Positions 43,120 to 56,029 of a stretch of DNA of 64,000 nt are shown here, one piece after another; positions within the stretch are counted from its first letter, which is position 1; every line of letters starts with the position of its first letter. The position numbers and the translations under genes are program-made. The notes under the pieces were generated by a model. It had not been told where the DNA came from and did not search any database. It saw only the letters and a program-made list of their open reading frames with translations. The DNA comes from Nematopogon swammerdamellus. Lineage: Eukaryota; Arthropoda; Insecta; Lepidoptera; Adelidae. The DNA lies in the NCBI GenBank assembly GCA_946902875.1, contig OX336338.1, forward strand, positions 13,755,971 through 13,819,970, read 5' to 3'.

Positions 43120-43690
43120 ATTTCATAACAGTTTTTGGCCCAGTGCGAAGTAAGCTGGGTGGCCAGCTTCTTTAAGGCTGATATGCGTGAGTGATAATTT
43201 ATGCGAAGAGGTTTGGAAGGAAGGAGTTGGCTTTTCGCACTGAATGTGTTTGAAAATATTTGTAAGTGTCTTCGAGGCGATCCTATTCGGAAATAGATCG
43301 GAGTATTTGCTCGAGTTCAAACACAAGTGTTCGCTTCTTCTCGCACACAACACCCAGTTTCGTTGACGGGTGACTGACTGGTAATAGGATCCATGTGCCT
43401 TACTGTCGTCTGCATGTTGCCCAGTGGCAGCATATCATTGATAGAAGCAGAAGAAACAGCGTGGGAGACAACACTGAACCCTGTGGTAAGCCGGCATTCA
43501 CTGGCATGGCGTTCGACGAGTAGCCGTCCACGAGGACCTGAATACCACGCCCATGTCGTTTTTGACCTAGTCACAAAGGCCAGAGGGGATTACATAAACT
43601 GGCAGCTTGCCCAAAATCGCCTTATATGCCAAGCCTTGGCAATATTGAGCCCAATTTGCCAAGGATTCAACGTATCCTTCAAGTGATAAC
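43120..43690 (-). mobile_element. LINE reverse-transcriptase fragment
   Basis: On the - strand one frame reads VLVDGYSSNAMPVNAGLPQG then SVLSPTLFLL, the GxPQGSxLSPxLF block of non-LTR reverse transcriptases. After a frame change comes DDSKAHGSYYQS, matching the region after the catalytic YADD. Decayed and frameshifted. Confidence 0.7.
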
Positions 43691-43874
43691 CTCCAAATGT
43701 GATTGATGTACGGTAGGAGATCACCAGCAAATAGGTTTGGCCGGAAGTCTTACTACTGATCACTAATGAGGTTATTAGTCTCCAGGTACATCATGAGCAT
43801 TGATAATGTGCTCTATCACCTTGCAAAGTTGGGAAGTTACCACTATAGAACGGTAGTTTGAGAATTATTATTTA

Positions 43875-44494
43875 TGGTGCCGTCACACTTCGTTATGCGT
43901 TATTTGTTATGCGGCTACGTACGCCGTATTCACCCAAAGATTTGTTATGTGAGCGAACAACGAACATGCCATCCACACTTCGTGCCGGTGTACCAAACAT
44001 GCCAAATATGTGTGTTCTTTGCGTCCACACACAAAACACAAGATGAACGTGTTCATGTACATGTTGGTTTTCCCATATTATTTTTTATCTCAATCCAGGC
44101 ATCGTTAATCTTTGTTTTTACTTTATGACAACGATTTCTTGGGTCCCAGATGCAAGGCTGCGTCTGATACAATTCCATAAATCCCATTACTTTTCGTTCG
44201 TCTACTTCATTTTCGCACACACAGCACACGTCGAGTCGAGACACGACCGCCATAAGCGAGCGAATACGAGCGAATGAGAGTGAACGAAGTGTGGGCAGTC
44301 GACGTACATATTCGGCTTATTCGTGTCCTTTGATGTGTGCCAAAAAACCGACAAGTGGACATATACGCTTACTCGCTATTTGTGTATTCGTGCTATGCGT
44401 GCGAATAACGGAAATATAGATGAATGACCCCTCCACACTTCGTCGTATGCGAGCGAATAAGGCGAATAACGAAGAACGAAGTGTGGTGCCGCCA
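43875..44494. mobile_element. PIF-Harbinger-like element with MADF remnant, copy 2
   Basis: Inverted ends TGGTGCCGTCACACTTCG / TGGCGGCACCACACTTCG, TTA on both sides (43872-43874, 44495-44497). On the - strand 44253-44053 encodes VMGFMELYQTQPCIWDPRNR and KVKTKINDAWIEIKNNMG, a clear MADF (Myb/SANT-like) domain, the accessory DNA-binding protein of this superfamily. Confidence 0.82.
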
Positions 44495-44609
44495 TTAGAG
44501 TTCCACAAAGACGAAGACATCATAATTATTGTAAAGTTCGTTATTTTATGATGAGACAGGCACAGTCGAATGATTCTAAAATAGGCTTATAACAGAAAAA
44601 GAGACTAAC

Positions 44610-44824
44610 CAGAATAGTGTAGCTGGTCCGGGTTGAGAGCGCGGAGGGTGCGCGTGACGGTGCCGTAGTAGGTGGGCTCGAGGGGCTTAGGCAGGGGGAT
44701 GCTGCCGCGCGGCAGGAGGCGCACCACGTCGGCGCTGGCGCAGCCGCCGCCGGAGCCGCCCGCGCGCCCCAGCGTGTACTCAACCTCTCTCCCCAGCTCC
44801 AGTACGTTGTTCCCCTCCAGGTTG
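44610..44824 (-). CDS. Unr: Unr/CSDE1 exon g
   Basis: Acceptor TTGTGTGGCAG, donor TATTCTG|gttagt. It completes the cold-shock domain begun in exon f (S-NLEGNNVLELGREVEYTLG), then a Gly/Ala-rich insect-type insert (RAGGSGGGCASADVV), then VRLLPRGSIPLPKPLEPTYY and GTVTRTLRALNPDQLHYSG, which matches the linker 'YxGxVxRxLRxxxPxQxxYxG' of CSDE1. Strongly GC-biased at third positions. Confidence 0.93.
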
Positions 44825-47157
44825 CTGCCACACAACACAACACTATACACCACACAACCTCAACACTCCACGCACCACCGACACCCAACCAACCAACTCA
44901 CAACTACAGCTACGTGAAACTGAACCAACTTTTGCTGTACAACTCTAGTAGAACATTTTGGGTTATGCAGTTTCATTAACAATGCAACCTGTTCAGATCT
45001 ATTGTAACTAGCGATTCATTATGCACTATGTAAGATGTTATAAAATTATTTAAAGTACCTACTTCAATTTTAATTTACTAATTCTTTTAAGTAATTTTTT
45101 GAAATCTATCAACTTAAAAGTCACCATGGGGCTGACATAACCGAATACGGCTAAAGCCCAAACTTAAATTAGGAATAAAAAAATATTATTTGTTTATTTT
45201 TAATTTATTTAAAATTTCGTTTACCTATTTTAACATGCAATAAACCTATTCATGAATTGTATGGTGGAAATTAATATATTTAGGTTGTACAATAAAATTA
45301 AAGTCAGTTTCAAGTAACTTTCAGACGTCACCATTCCGGCGACATCCTTTTGATGAGCAGAACATTCCAATTTATCAACACACTGGGAGGATATACCCCC
45401 TCCTACATACTCACACTTCTATTCTACTCGCCCATCAACAATCTCTGTCTTCTTACTATATGAAAAGTGTAAAACAAACAGATGAATGATTCACACAGAT
45501 ATATCAGCCAAGATGAACAAAGCAAGCAAGTTGCATGCAGATCTTATGTATATGTAAATTGGTCAATAAAAAGTATAAATTTACATTTCTTAGTAAAGAT
45601 GGCGTGTCTATCAATCGGGACTTCTATAGTATAATATTATATAAAGCGTTATCTCAGGATACATTTAAATAACATTCCTAATACAATAAATCCCTATATA
45701 TTTTAAGATCCAACATGTGGCTTCAGTTTTCGCTTATTATATTATAACTCAAGAATGGCATAACCTTATTCGCTTGCAGTTTTTGCTTACGTAATGCGAC
45801 ATAACTCCTCCAGGTTATAGCCTAACATCACGCCATTATTCATATTAGCCGAGCAGTGAGGTCGGAAGTAAACGCAGTGGGGAAAAAATATATCAATTAC
45901 TTTACCGCGAGCGGATCTGCAGGAACAACTAGTACATAATATAAGTAAATACATTATTTAAGCACAGTTATTTTAATAGGTAGGTCTGTACTTCTATTAT
46001 GCAATGAGCGATGTTAATGAATTAATCTTTATCTGATCTTTATTCTTCATTTTCATACAGTGTTCTGACCTCTATTCAGTGTGATGGGACCAATGCCAGC
46101 GCATCTTACCATACAATCGATTAAGGTAATGGAATGAGCCTAATTTTACAAAGTATCCGAGTCATGAAGCAATTGTACACGGGTACCTACTGATGATAAG
46201 TCCCCTAGTGCGGTCGGTCGGTCGGTCCGGATAATGCACAAAGTTCATCACAGGATGTAATGTAGGTACTAAGGATTCTGCTCTCTGCTTATGAGACATG
46301 ATAGACACCCCACAACACAACATGACACAGACACACAGCATGCTTGAGATGAGAGTAATTATGTAAGTTCATGCATACATGCAAATCTACAATGTTACAT
46401 TTCCTGTAAGTTAATGACAACCAGTGTTAGTAATTTAGTTACCTACAGGTCGTTCCAACATGGAGTAGTCATATTTCACTATTTACTCTTTAAAAAAGTT
46501 CTTTTCAAAAGCATGCCTCACGCAGGCCACTCGCGTCAGAACGACGTGTATAATTTTATGAATGTTTGTTAAAACCATAATTACCCACAATACAACTACA
46601 TTTTCACAAAAAATAATTGTGCCAATGTAATTTGCCACAAAATTATTTGTATAAGCCGCATTGCACCTCTTCTACACCTAATAATACAATATATGATTAA
46701 CTGAAATAGCAATATATGATTAACTGAAATAGTAAAACATAACTTTTCATAAAGTGGGATAATTGGTAAATACTAAAGTTAGTTCTTTACTAGTAGGTAG
46801 GGCAAGCGAAACATTGGTCATTGAGCATTGAGCGTCACTCAGGCGGTCAGTGTTCCTGTGTCGACTGCTGGGCATAACCTCTCTCATTTTTTACAGTACA
46901 CAGGAATAATTATTATTTTTACGGTTGATATACATAAGTGCCTCTCAAAATCATTATTTTTATTATAATATCCCTGCTTGTGTTCAAAACTAAATAAAAG
47001 TCTGTGAAATGTACCTAAGTGTAAATATATTATATATAGATAATTAACCTTATGGTTTCCCAATTATTTAATATGCTTACACCCCTTGGCTTCCATGCCA
47101 TTTTTTCGGCGCGAAATTAGCACGGAATCTCAAATATTTCATAAAGTAATGAAACCG
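44825..47157. other. Unr intron, largely unique AT-rich DNA
   Basis: No gene. Features are limited to a 23-bp tandem duplication (CAATATATGATTAACTGAAA, 46686-46732) and a GGTC microsatellite near 46213. Confidence 0.5.
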
Positions 47158-47637
47158 TACCGTGTGGGGTCGGTACTTAAAAAGAATAGCCCCACTGCAT
47201 CTCTCCCCGTCGCATGTCGTAAAAGTCGACTAAGGAATAAGAAAATTCGTCAGCCTCGGTAGCTCAGTGGCGCGGTTGGTTAGTCAACTGTTATTAAGCA
47301 ACGCTGAGCGCGGTCAGTGATTGGATGGGTGACCGCTCGACCGTTGGAGGCTGACCGTGGTTCGGATTCCACGTTAAACTGTAGGTCCCTTCCCTTCTTA
47401 CCTTACTAGGTGGTAGGGTTTATCCCGGCCGGGTTGGTACCACCGCACTGAACGAAACGTCGGTCGAAACGGCTATGTAAATAGTTCGTGTTTTCCGTCC
47501 AGTTTAGTGTAGCCGACATGAAATGAAGGGAAGCACTGACATGGCACCTAGTTCACCCTGTGTTATGGGCTGACATCACGGATGTTGTAGGTGATGTAGC
47601 CAACCGTGTCAGGTTCCATAAAAAAAAAAAAAAAAAA
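47158..47637 (+). mobile_element. GGCGACTAAGG-type head followed by tRNA/5S-headed SINE
   Basis: 47158-47245 carries GTGTGGGGTCGGTACTTAAA and GTCGTAAAAGTCGACTAAGG. At 47249 the complete 5S-type SINE begins: TCAGCCTCGGTAGCTCAGTG, AAGCAACGCTGAGCGCGGTC, TTGGATGGGTGACCGCTCGA, TAGGGTTTATCCCGGCCGGG, GGTTGGTACCACCGCACTGA, GATGTAGCCAACCGTGTCAG, poly(A) to 47637. Best-preserved copy of this SINE in the window. Confidence 0.85.
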
Positions 47638-50160
47638 CCAGATCAATAACCTCTATGGGCTCTTGACAGCTAATAAAGTTCCCCACACAACAGAGGGATT
47701 CACTTATTTAGAAGCAGACATATTTTTTTAACTCCAGGAAAAACAAAACAAGCCCAACATTTTTTTCTGCATTTTTTTAAACTAAAATTTCCGAATTACC
47801 CTATTCAAATCATATATCGACTAGTAGATCACGAATTTTACTATTCCAATAACACATTCTAAATAACGTTAGACTAGAAACCAGTTTACTATCCTGCCAG
47901 AAATGACGTCGGTATAAAAAAAAAGCGAGTGGGCTGTGTCAGAGACACGGCCGCAGATTCGTAAATTTGATGAAGATCTCATCGATACCTATCCTTGCTT
48001 GTCCCACCACACGAGTAGTTTGGGAGCAGTAGTTTTAAAAAAAAAATCTTGTCGAGGCCTATCATTTCCTCCAGCGGATGAGTAGTCGTGGATCAACAGT
48101 ATAATTTTATCAGAGCAAATAAATGTAGGTTAAAACTATTTTACAAGCTTTTATTTAACTTCCCCTGTATGTTGGTTTGTTAGTATGTGTGGGCAATTCT
48201 TGGAAGCCAATTTAGAACCACTTCCTCTTATCCTACGAAGTTTAAATTTTTAGTGTTGGTTCAGTTCCGAAGACAATGAAATGTTATGTAAAAATAAAAC
48301 AGTAAAAAAAAATTTTAAAAAATTTAAAAAACCTCGTCGAGGCCGCTATCATTTTATCAAAGAACAACTACTTAAAAAAGAGTAATTTTTTTCTACGAAA
48401 AGAAATAAATTGCAAGTCGATCTGACCAGTAGTTCAGGAGTTATAAGCATTTATTGATTTTCGAAGCCTTTTTCTAAGACATATACGACTCTCGGGTATG
48501 TCGTCTTAGCAAGTCGGAAAAACTACCTATAGGACGATATGCCTCACGTTCCTGTAACTCTTATAGTTTTCGAGATCTAAGTCGCCAAAAGTACATCATT
48601 TTCGTCACCCAACTTTTTGTAAAAAACCTCCAGCAGCAGGATAAAGATGTTTTTTCAAATTCACGTCAAAAATGGAAGCTGTAAAAATAATTGCTTTCTC
48701 AAGACCTGGGAATATTTTTAAATTGTGTTCTATAGGAAAGGCAAAGGTTTGTATCCATACATCCCAGCATTCTCACTCGTCAAAGACAATTTGCAATATT
48801 TTTCGATCATATTTTTTTTTTTGGGATGGCCGGCCCTTCCGGAAGTCAACAGATGTAAGCGGTTTGGGGACCGGCCGGCCCTTGGCCCTTTTGGAAGCCA
48901 AGAGGTTAATGTAGTACTCATTTTATTTTGTATTATTTTTATTGAGTATTTAGGATTTTTTTTTACAAATTATTAGATGAAAATATACAATATTTTTATA
49001 TACACACAGTCCAAGTCTAGAATATTTTGTTTTATTTCTCTTCTTTCTGAAGTTGGTCGTTTAAAATTTTTAGTTTGATATAATAACTGTGACAGACAGG
49101 TAGAAGACGGAACCTGTCTATGAGGGTTCTGCGAAACCCTAAAAAAAATCACATTTAACATCAAATAATGTTAACATAAAAAAATGTTGTTGGCTTACTA
49201 AAGGGGCAAATTAGCTGCAATTCGGCGACGGCGCTGCACCAGCTTTATCTCCAGTACTCTGTTAAAATAACCGACACGACAACAATCAAGCGCCACAATG
49301 AAATTCACACCTATGTACCTACCTAGACATCTACTAATAAACAAAAACTGTGTACTAATAACCATAACATTGTTTTTTATCGCCAGGAGAAAAGTATCGC
49401 TTAAAGAAAACAGACATATCAAAAAGTGGTCTTGCAGTGCAGCTTCATTTCTTGAACCGAATCCTTTTCTCTGTAACAAAAACTGAAATTCGACATTGAT
49501 TGCTACATGGCGATGTAAACTCAAACATAATACAAAATACAACAAAGAACTATTGATAACACAAAAAAGGCATATAGCCTGCAAATGTACCTACTCGTTT
49601 TGAACCCTGCACTATACATAACCAACATAATGATAATTGTCGGAGTGAGATAAAACTAAACACTTTGGATTTTTAGGAAAGGTGTAGTAGAGATATTCAA
49701 ATAAAACCATTTCAGGTGACCGGATCATGATAATAACATATTTATTTCCTGAGGTGATTTTACTCGCAAAAAGAAAACAACAAAAAAACACCCTTTAGTA
49801 AAATGTTTTAAACCTCAAGTATTATAGAATTTTATTTTATAATAGATTCCTAATTTTAATCGATCACATAATGCGAAAGTATAAGAGTCATGAACTAGCA
49901 TTTGGCACCTCAAATATTGCTAACAAAAATATCAAGTTGATATGCATGGTTTTTGTTACCTATTACGACACCATACTCTTTGACACATGACATATTACTG
50001 AAAAAATTTGCTTTGTATTTAGTTTTTAAATAAATTAGTAGCATTAAGTTTTGTTGTATTTAATATTACATGCTATTCATTAATGTTTTTGCTTATATTT
50101 TGGCATGTCTGTGCAAATTAGTTTTAGTACTTGTCACTCGCACTTGTTTGCACCTGGTTA
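47638..50160. other. Unr intron, no gene
   Basis: AT-rich. A short GC-rich island of GGCCGGCCC at 48826-48905 and small RTE-like debris near 49105. Open stretches at 48672-48976 and 49198-49584 show no domain. Confidence 0.45.
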
Positions 50161-50161
50161 A

Positions 50162-50451
50162 GCCTACTTTGCACGAGCTTAGTGCTTGTCACTCGCACTT
50201 GTACCCATGTGTGAACAAGCATTATAGTACTAAGTAGTAATACTAAGTAGGTACTAATTAGTAAAACTGGCAACTGCAAGTGCATGATGTTTACTGACAA
50301 AAACAAGGCGGCGGCAGTGCTCCTATTCTGAACAGATGTCTTGCTACTAATTCCTTTTACTACCACAAACATCTAAGTGATTACTTTACACTTGCCACTT
50401 AGCAACTTAGTGGCAAGGTTCAAGTACCTACTAACCTCGTGTAAACTAGGC
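50162..50451. mobile_element. MITE with GCCTA-TTT-CACGAG ends
   Basis: Inverted ends GCCTACTTTGCACGAGCTTA and GCCTAGTTTACACGAGGTTA; inside, CACTTGCCACTTAGCAACTT and ACTAAGTAGTAATACTAAGT repeats. Ends resemble the Harbinger-like MITE at 14837. Target duplication not clear. Confidence 0.62.
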
Positions 50452-50636
50452 AATAAGCACAATTTACATTATATTCATGTTCATGAGAGTGCATTAGGAG
50501 ATTGGGTTATGATAGTGGCGTAAACCATTGTTTTAGTGATTAGTAGGTAAATAGAACAAAACAAAATGTGGTTCTATTTTTGCTTTTAATTAACCCTGTG
50601 GTGCTCAACCCCCCGCAAACGACACAAATAAGTGAA

Positions 50637-51047
50637 TGTTTTTTTTTTAATGTAATCTGTTATGGGTGGCTGAGTTGGAGGGGCTAAAGCGCATGCTCCG
50701 ACCAGCCAATATCACCTCCGAGAAGGTAGGTGCCATACCGGAGACTTCCCTGGATTGCTGGCTATACTGGACTAGAGGAGAACACAACCGAGGCTGCTAT
50801 GCGGCCATCTTACATCCAGTACGGTGGTACCAACCCAGTCGGCTACAATTTGAGCCTACCACCTAGTAAGGGGCAAGGGAAGGGACCTACAGTTTTACAC
50901 CGGTTCCGAACGGTGAAGCAGCAGGTGTAGGTATGCACGTAAATTTTTTCGTCAGAAAAAACTCATTGGTACATGCCGACGGGATTCGAACCGCGGACCT
51001 CTCGCATGAGAAGCCGATGCCCAAACCACTCGGCCACCCGCCGCTCA
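50637..51047 (-). mobile_element. tRNA-headed SINE, copy 3
   Basis: Head GGTGGCCGAGTGGTTTGGGC, B box GGTTCGAATCCCG, body GGTTGGTACCACCGTACTGG, tail then poly(A). Near-complete and very similar to copies at 22371 and 39951. Confidence 0.85.
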
Positions 51048-52600
51048 TCGCTGTCGCCGCGAATGACAGGAGGATGTGCAGAGTCATGCGTACTTCGCGA
51101 CGTTGCCTTTATTCATTTTGAGCAGGACAAACTCATAGGTCTGGCCCTCGACAGAAAGCCCAATTAGCAATGTAACAGGCATTTTCGGTCAAAACACCTG
51201 ATAATGTATACCTACCTTTCTGTCACTTTCAAGTACAAGATATGGTTTATAGTATAGTCATATACAACACATGTCTTATACAGCAAAATGTGCCCCTCCG
51301 CCCTCAGCCTCTAGATCTTGGGAGACCCCTGATCTTGATGAATGAAATTACACTCCACTTTCCAGTCGCCTTTCGGCATGTAAACAGTCACTCGCAACTC
51401 GCAAGGCATTAAGCGCTTGTCACTTTCACTAAGCACTCTCCTAAACACTAATATAAATCAGGCAATCGGTAGCCCGTACATGATAAATGTTATGACAGTA
51501 AGATAAAAATGGAAATTGAATACCATCAGGTAATAATTAACGTTATAATTTTTATTATCAGTATGTATTAGGTTCCGTACAGTAATGTTGGCAATAATAT
51601 TTATAGAGTACGGGCTGCCATAAGATTTTGTCCAACTTTAGTTTCAGAATTTGGTACTTTTTTCATAGGTACCATAAATAATAATATTACAATAATCCTT
51701 CTAGAAACATGGTCGAATGAGCAAATATGCTTATATAGGTATATATATTTTTTCGGAACTCGAATTATAATTTTTTTCATTTTACTCCACATCAGTGAAA
51801 AAAACTTGAATTATTTAATACCAGCTGTTGCCGGCGATTGCGCCTGCGTGGATAAATCGAACGTAAAAGTTATATTATTTCAGAACCTCATATGATAATG
51901 AATCATTTGTTGATTCATTTTCATCTAAATCCTATAAATAAAACAGTTAAACTGGTTGTGCACTGAAAATATTTATTTACCGGCTTTACGCGGCTTCACC
52001 CGTGTTCCTAAAACTATTCCCAAGGGAATAAAATTTTAAGTAAACAGGAATGAAAATTTGATGCTTAGGACTTATTTACAAATTACATGCAGGCTTAAAC
52101 GTGTTTGCCTCATTTTCTCAAAATATTGATATTGTTACATAGTACACTACAGGTCTGGACTTGCCAGTTATGTATAATATAGATATTTTATATATACACA
52201 AGGATAGACTAAATATGCCTACTGTTTATGTACATAAATCATTACTAATAGTAAACATGGGATATGTGCAGCTTTTCTGTCTTTATTCTTAGAGTAGTTG
52301 GATAATTTACACAATTTCTATATCACATTATTTTAATCACGCTATTTATATGAGCTAACTAGGCTGTAGTGTCATTACGACATTAAGCTCTCCGTGGAAT
52401 ACAGTCTTAAAGGACTTTGAAACTACAGTAGTGTCTCAAGGAGTGATTAGTGCCAATCAATAAAAAGTTTTAAAAACCAGTTGGACAAACACCTTATTAA
52501 TAAACAAATATAAAAAATAGTAAATAAATAAACGATAAAACAATTAAAAATGTTACACAAGAAGCGCGGAAAATCTTGCCGGCCCTAAAAGTAACATAAT
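51048..52600. other. Unr intron with RTE-type end
   Basis: 51820-52010 starts ACCAGCTGTTGCCGGCGATT and continues through CGCGGCTTCACCCGTGTTCC, a very common lepidopteran repeat. Otherwise unclassified. Confidence 0.5.
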
Positions 52601-52604
52601 GTGA

Positions 52605-52830
52605 AGGTGCACCTAGCCGGCCGACATGGTATTCGCAGCCCCGTAAATAACCGAATGGCTGTGTGCGCCGTTGGACTACACCTCTGCGTTAGTCTAGCGC
52701 GAGCCAATGTCCACAATCCAGGGAAATCTCCGGTATGGCACCTACTTCTCGGAGGTGATATTGGCTGGTCGGAGCATGTGCTTTGGCACCTCCGACTCAG
52801 CCACCCATACCGGATTACATAAAAAATATA
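52605..52830 (+). mobile_element. tRNA-headed SINE, 5'-truncated + strand copy
   Basis: Shares CAATCCAGGGAAATCTCCGG, TTCTCGGAGGTGATATTGGC and CCACCCATACCGGATTACAT with the other copies, followed by an AT-rich tail. The next element has inserted in or beside this tail. Confidence 0.75.
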
Positions 52831-52839
52831 TATATTATA

Positions 52840-53112
52840 CACGGTGTTGCAACCCCAACCGTAAAACCCGAAAGGGGGTGATTCTGTACGTGCAATAGAA
52901 CAACTTTTGTTCTACGACTTTTTTATATGAAGAAAAAAAAATTTTTTTTCTCCATACGTTTTGAGAATAGGTATTTAAAATTTGTATGGAATTTTTTTTG
53001 TTTTTTTTTGTTTCAACAATTTTTTTTTCTTCACAGAAGTTGTTTAGTTTCACATATAGAATAACCCCCTTATGTCAGTTAAAAATATTACAGGGGCAAC
53101 TGCAACACCGTG
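52840..53112. mobile_element. MITE with CACGGTGTTGCA ends
   Basis: Inverted ends CACGGTGTTGCA flanked by TATA on both sides; TA-type target possible. Interior dominated by T and A runs, including ACAACTTTTGTTCTACGACT and a partial inverse. No coding. Confidence 0.68.
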
Positions 53113-54626
53113 TATATGTCATGCTTCCCATAAAAAAAGTAATTAGTTTATAGTAAGTACTTTTTTGTTTAAGTAACAAAACAGTGTCTAGATAATGCAA
53201 TATTACAATGCGAGTCACATAGGGAGCGCACGGAAGACTCTTTAGATATGCATTTTTTGCAAACCGTTTTCTTACAGACATGATTGTTTCTGGCACGAGA
53301 TGATGACTTCACCTGCCAACAAGTGTGAATGAGCTACTCAATAATGCCTGGACTTTACAGAATATTTGCCGCCCTCGCCTTACTTTAGACCAAATAAATA
53401 TTAAATTATAGAGCAAAATATTCAGCTTTAACAAAAAATATATTTAATAAACACACACACAATAATGTTTTCATTTCACATGCTTGTGTCACAAGTCTAA
53501 AATATTTAAGAATAATAATAAGATTGCACAATAATAAAGAAATAACAACTTTGAACCTGATTTAGACGAATCAGCCAAGGCGGTTGCCTGTCTAAAATAA
53601 ATAAATAAATAAAACAGAACAAAACTGTCTAAACTCAATAAATAAAACAAACAAAAAAACTCTCTTCTGTAAAATCACAATTTTGCACATGCGACCATAT
53701 TCTTAGGAGTTAGCGAAATGATCGTTGTTACAAAAAAAGGCAACACTGAACTTTCAAAAGATTTGTGAATAAAATTTCATTGTGCCTTAATTATTAACAG
53801 ATATAAGCGTGAGTGTGTGCAAGTGAAATTATTCACAAATCTTTCAGAATGTTTTTTGTCTGTATTAAAAAAGAACCCAGTGATTTCAGCCAACTGAAAA
53901 TCAGAAGCTTACTCTTCGTATACAGATGGTTAAACCCACAACTCAACTCACGATTAGTTCACAAGCGTAACACCCATCACTATAGTCGGTAAAATGTAAA
54001 ACGATCATAATGACAGCTATCATTTAGTTACCGTAATATTCACTACATCGAAATTATTGTGTCTATTTATTGACTGAGTGTTGTGCAAATGTAGATAAAG
54101 TAATAAGGGGACTGCAGGCTAATTAAAATAAATAGAATAGAGATACATTTTTAATTAAAGTAAGTAAATTAAAAGTAAAAAACGTTTAATTAAAAAAAAA
54201 ATAATAATTAAAAAAATAAATAAAATAAATTCTCGATCACGAGGCAGTACAATATACACCTTAAAATAACAAGTTGACAATATAAATAAAGCATAAAAAA
54301 ATAAAGATATATGTACATACAGTGCCCACCCCCATGACCGGAAAAGGATGTGACACAGCATGTGACTCCATATAGCTAGGTAGCTACATGGAGTCGCTGG
54401 TTTTAAGCCACACCCAATTACATACATTATTCGAGGCACTTTGACAGTTGTTATTCTAATCATCTTACACTTTACAGACTATACACAACAACAACAACCC
54501 ACTGATTTCATAGTAACATTGTTGACTTCGTACCTCTTTTGCCTTTGTAAATGTCATGTGAACGCTCTGATGAAATCGAGCCAATCGCCACCTATTTATT
54601 AATTTAATAAAATATCTAGGGCTTAC
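53113..54626. other. Unr intron, no gene
   Basis: AT-rich; A-rich low complexity at 54180-54240. Nothing recognisable. Confidence 0.5.
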
Positions 54627-54766
54627 CTGAAGTGGAAGAACACTTCCTTCGTGAGATCTTTGGTTTCTATAAAACCGAAGCCGTCCTTGAGGGCAGCGAT
54701 GAAGCCTTGGTGCACTGGGCGAGAGTTGCTCGAACCATTGTTGGAACCTCCATTTGAGTGAGGGCT
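54627..54766 (-). CDS. Unr: Unr/CSDE1 exon f
   Basis: Acceptor GTGTTTTCAG, donor CACTTCAG|gtaagc. It encodes SPHSNGGSNNGSSNSRPVHQ then GFIAALKDGFGFIETKDLTK and EVFFHF. The DGFGFIET and VFFHF strands are the RNP1 and RNP2 motifs of a cold-shock domain, completed by exon g. The Ser/Asn-rich lead is a disordered linker. Phase 0 in, phase 2 out. Confidence 0.93.
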
Positions 54767-54854
54767 CTGAAAACACAAAAAAAAAAAATCAAGTTAAAAT
54801 TATGTTGATACGCAGTCTAGGTGAGTCAGACTTAGTCAGCGAGGAATCAGCTTT

Positions 54855-54950
54855 AGGACGTAGCTCAGCGGTGCATTCAACTGAAGTGTTGAAGGTAAGC
54901 CATCTTGGGCGTAGTTGAACTTTGGATGGGTGATCATCCAACCGTTTAGA
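54855..54950 (+). repeat. highly diverged tRNA/5S-like SINE head
   Basis: GTAGCTCAGCGGTGCATTCA then TTGGATGGGTGATCATCCAA match the pattern of the 5S-type SINE head at 18130-18220 with many differences; the usual body is not seen after it. Confidence 0.5.
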
Positions 54951-55644
54951 AGCTTGTAAGTTTCCATGTAAAAGCTTGATTGAATAAAAATCTAAATTTA
55001 TGATGAAATGACATAACTATAGGCTCAGACGCAAAATTGTATGTATCAGACTGTCGCATATTAACACTTTTGACTACGCGAAATGACACTCTCTTATGCA
55101 TCGGAGCCAATTTGAGAGCCATCTGTCTGATGTAAAAAAATCTAGATCTGTATACCCTAATTCCGACATAAAATTCCTTTCGTCATTGACTTACATACAT
55201 AATTAAAAGTTGTATAGGTACTTCTTAGTCTTAATCAGGGTCTTTGCAGTCAGTCCACATTTTATTTCTATGAAAATTGTACGTGTGCATTAGTTCGAGA
55301 TCCACTCCATAGATGGCGGTAAATCAAGCAGAAAAAATAATGTTTCGTTAAAATCCTACGTTTGTATCTGTCCATTTATGTTAAGATGAAGCACAATAAA
55401 CAAATGAATATACCGTAAGACATGTCTTATTGATTTTATAAACTTATTGAAAAATGTGACATACCAGTCTCACTCTCAAAATGCACAATAAGCCCAAAAA
55501 AAGACACCAACAATGAGCGTCAATGCTAGAAAATAATGCTACTTTCATAGCATCGACGCCAATCGACAAATTAGGTCACATGACCCCAGCATGATACCTG
55601 ATGCTCCCATGAAAATGCTACTTTACACTTTACAGTAGTGGCAA

Positions 55645-55795
55645 GTCGTTTCGCGTATGTCTCATTTTGCGTATGTGTCATTTCGCTTGTAAGTCATTTC
55701 GCGTATAATTCATTTCACGTAAGTCTCATTTCGCGTATAAGTCATTTCTCGTATGTGTTATTTCGCTTATAAGTCATTTCGCATAGTCAAAATGT
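55645..55795. repeat. 16-bp tandem array, CATTTCGCGTATAAGT
   Basis: About nine imperfect units of CATTTCGCGTATAAGT. An inverse copy of the terminal unit (ACTACGCGAAATGACAC) lies upstream at 55070-55088. Confidence 0.85.
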
Positions 55796-56029
55796 GTCAT
55801 TATGGGTCAAATTGCTTTCGTAGCCCATAACTTCGTAAATTTTGGGTAACTATTTAAAAAAAAAAGATTGCATATTATGTAATCGCCATTGATGTAATAG
55901 GACGCCAGTATGCTCATGCGTGTAAATTACAATTTCACTATGTGCAAGAAATGTAAGCTAATGTTGCAAGCCAGCGTGTTGATCTATGATATTGATTCGT
56001 ATTCCCAGAGCTATTAGGACCAATAGTTA

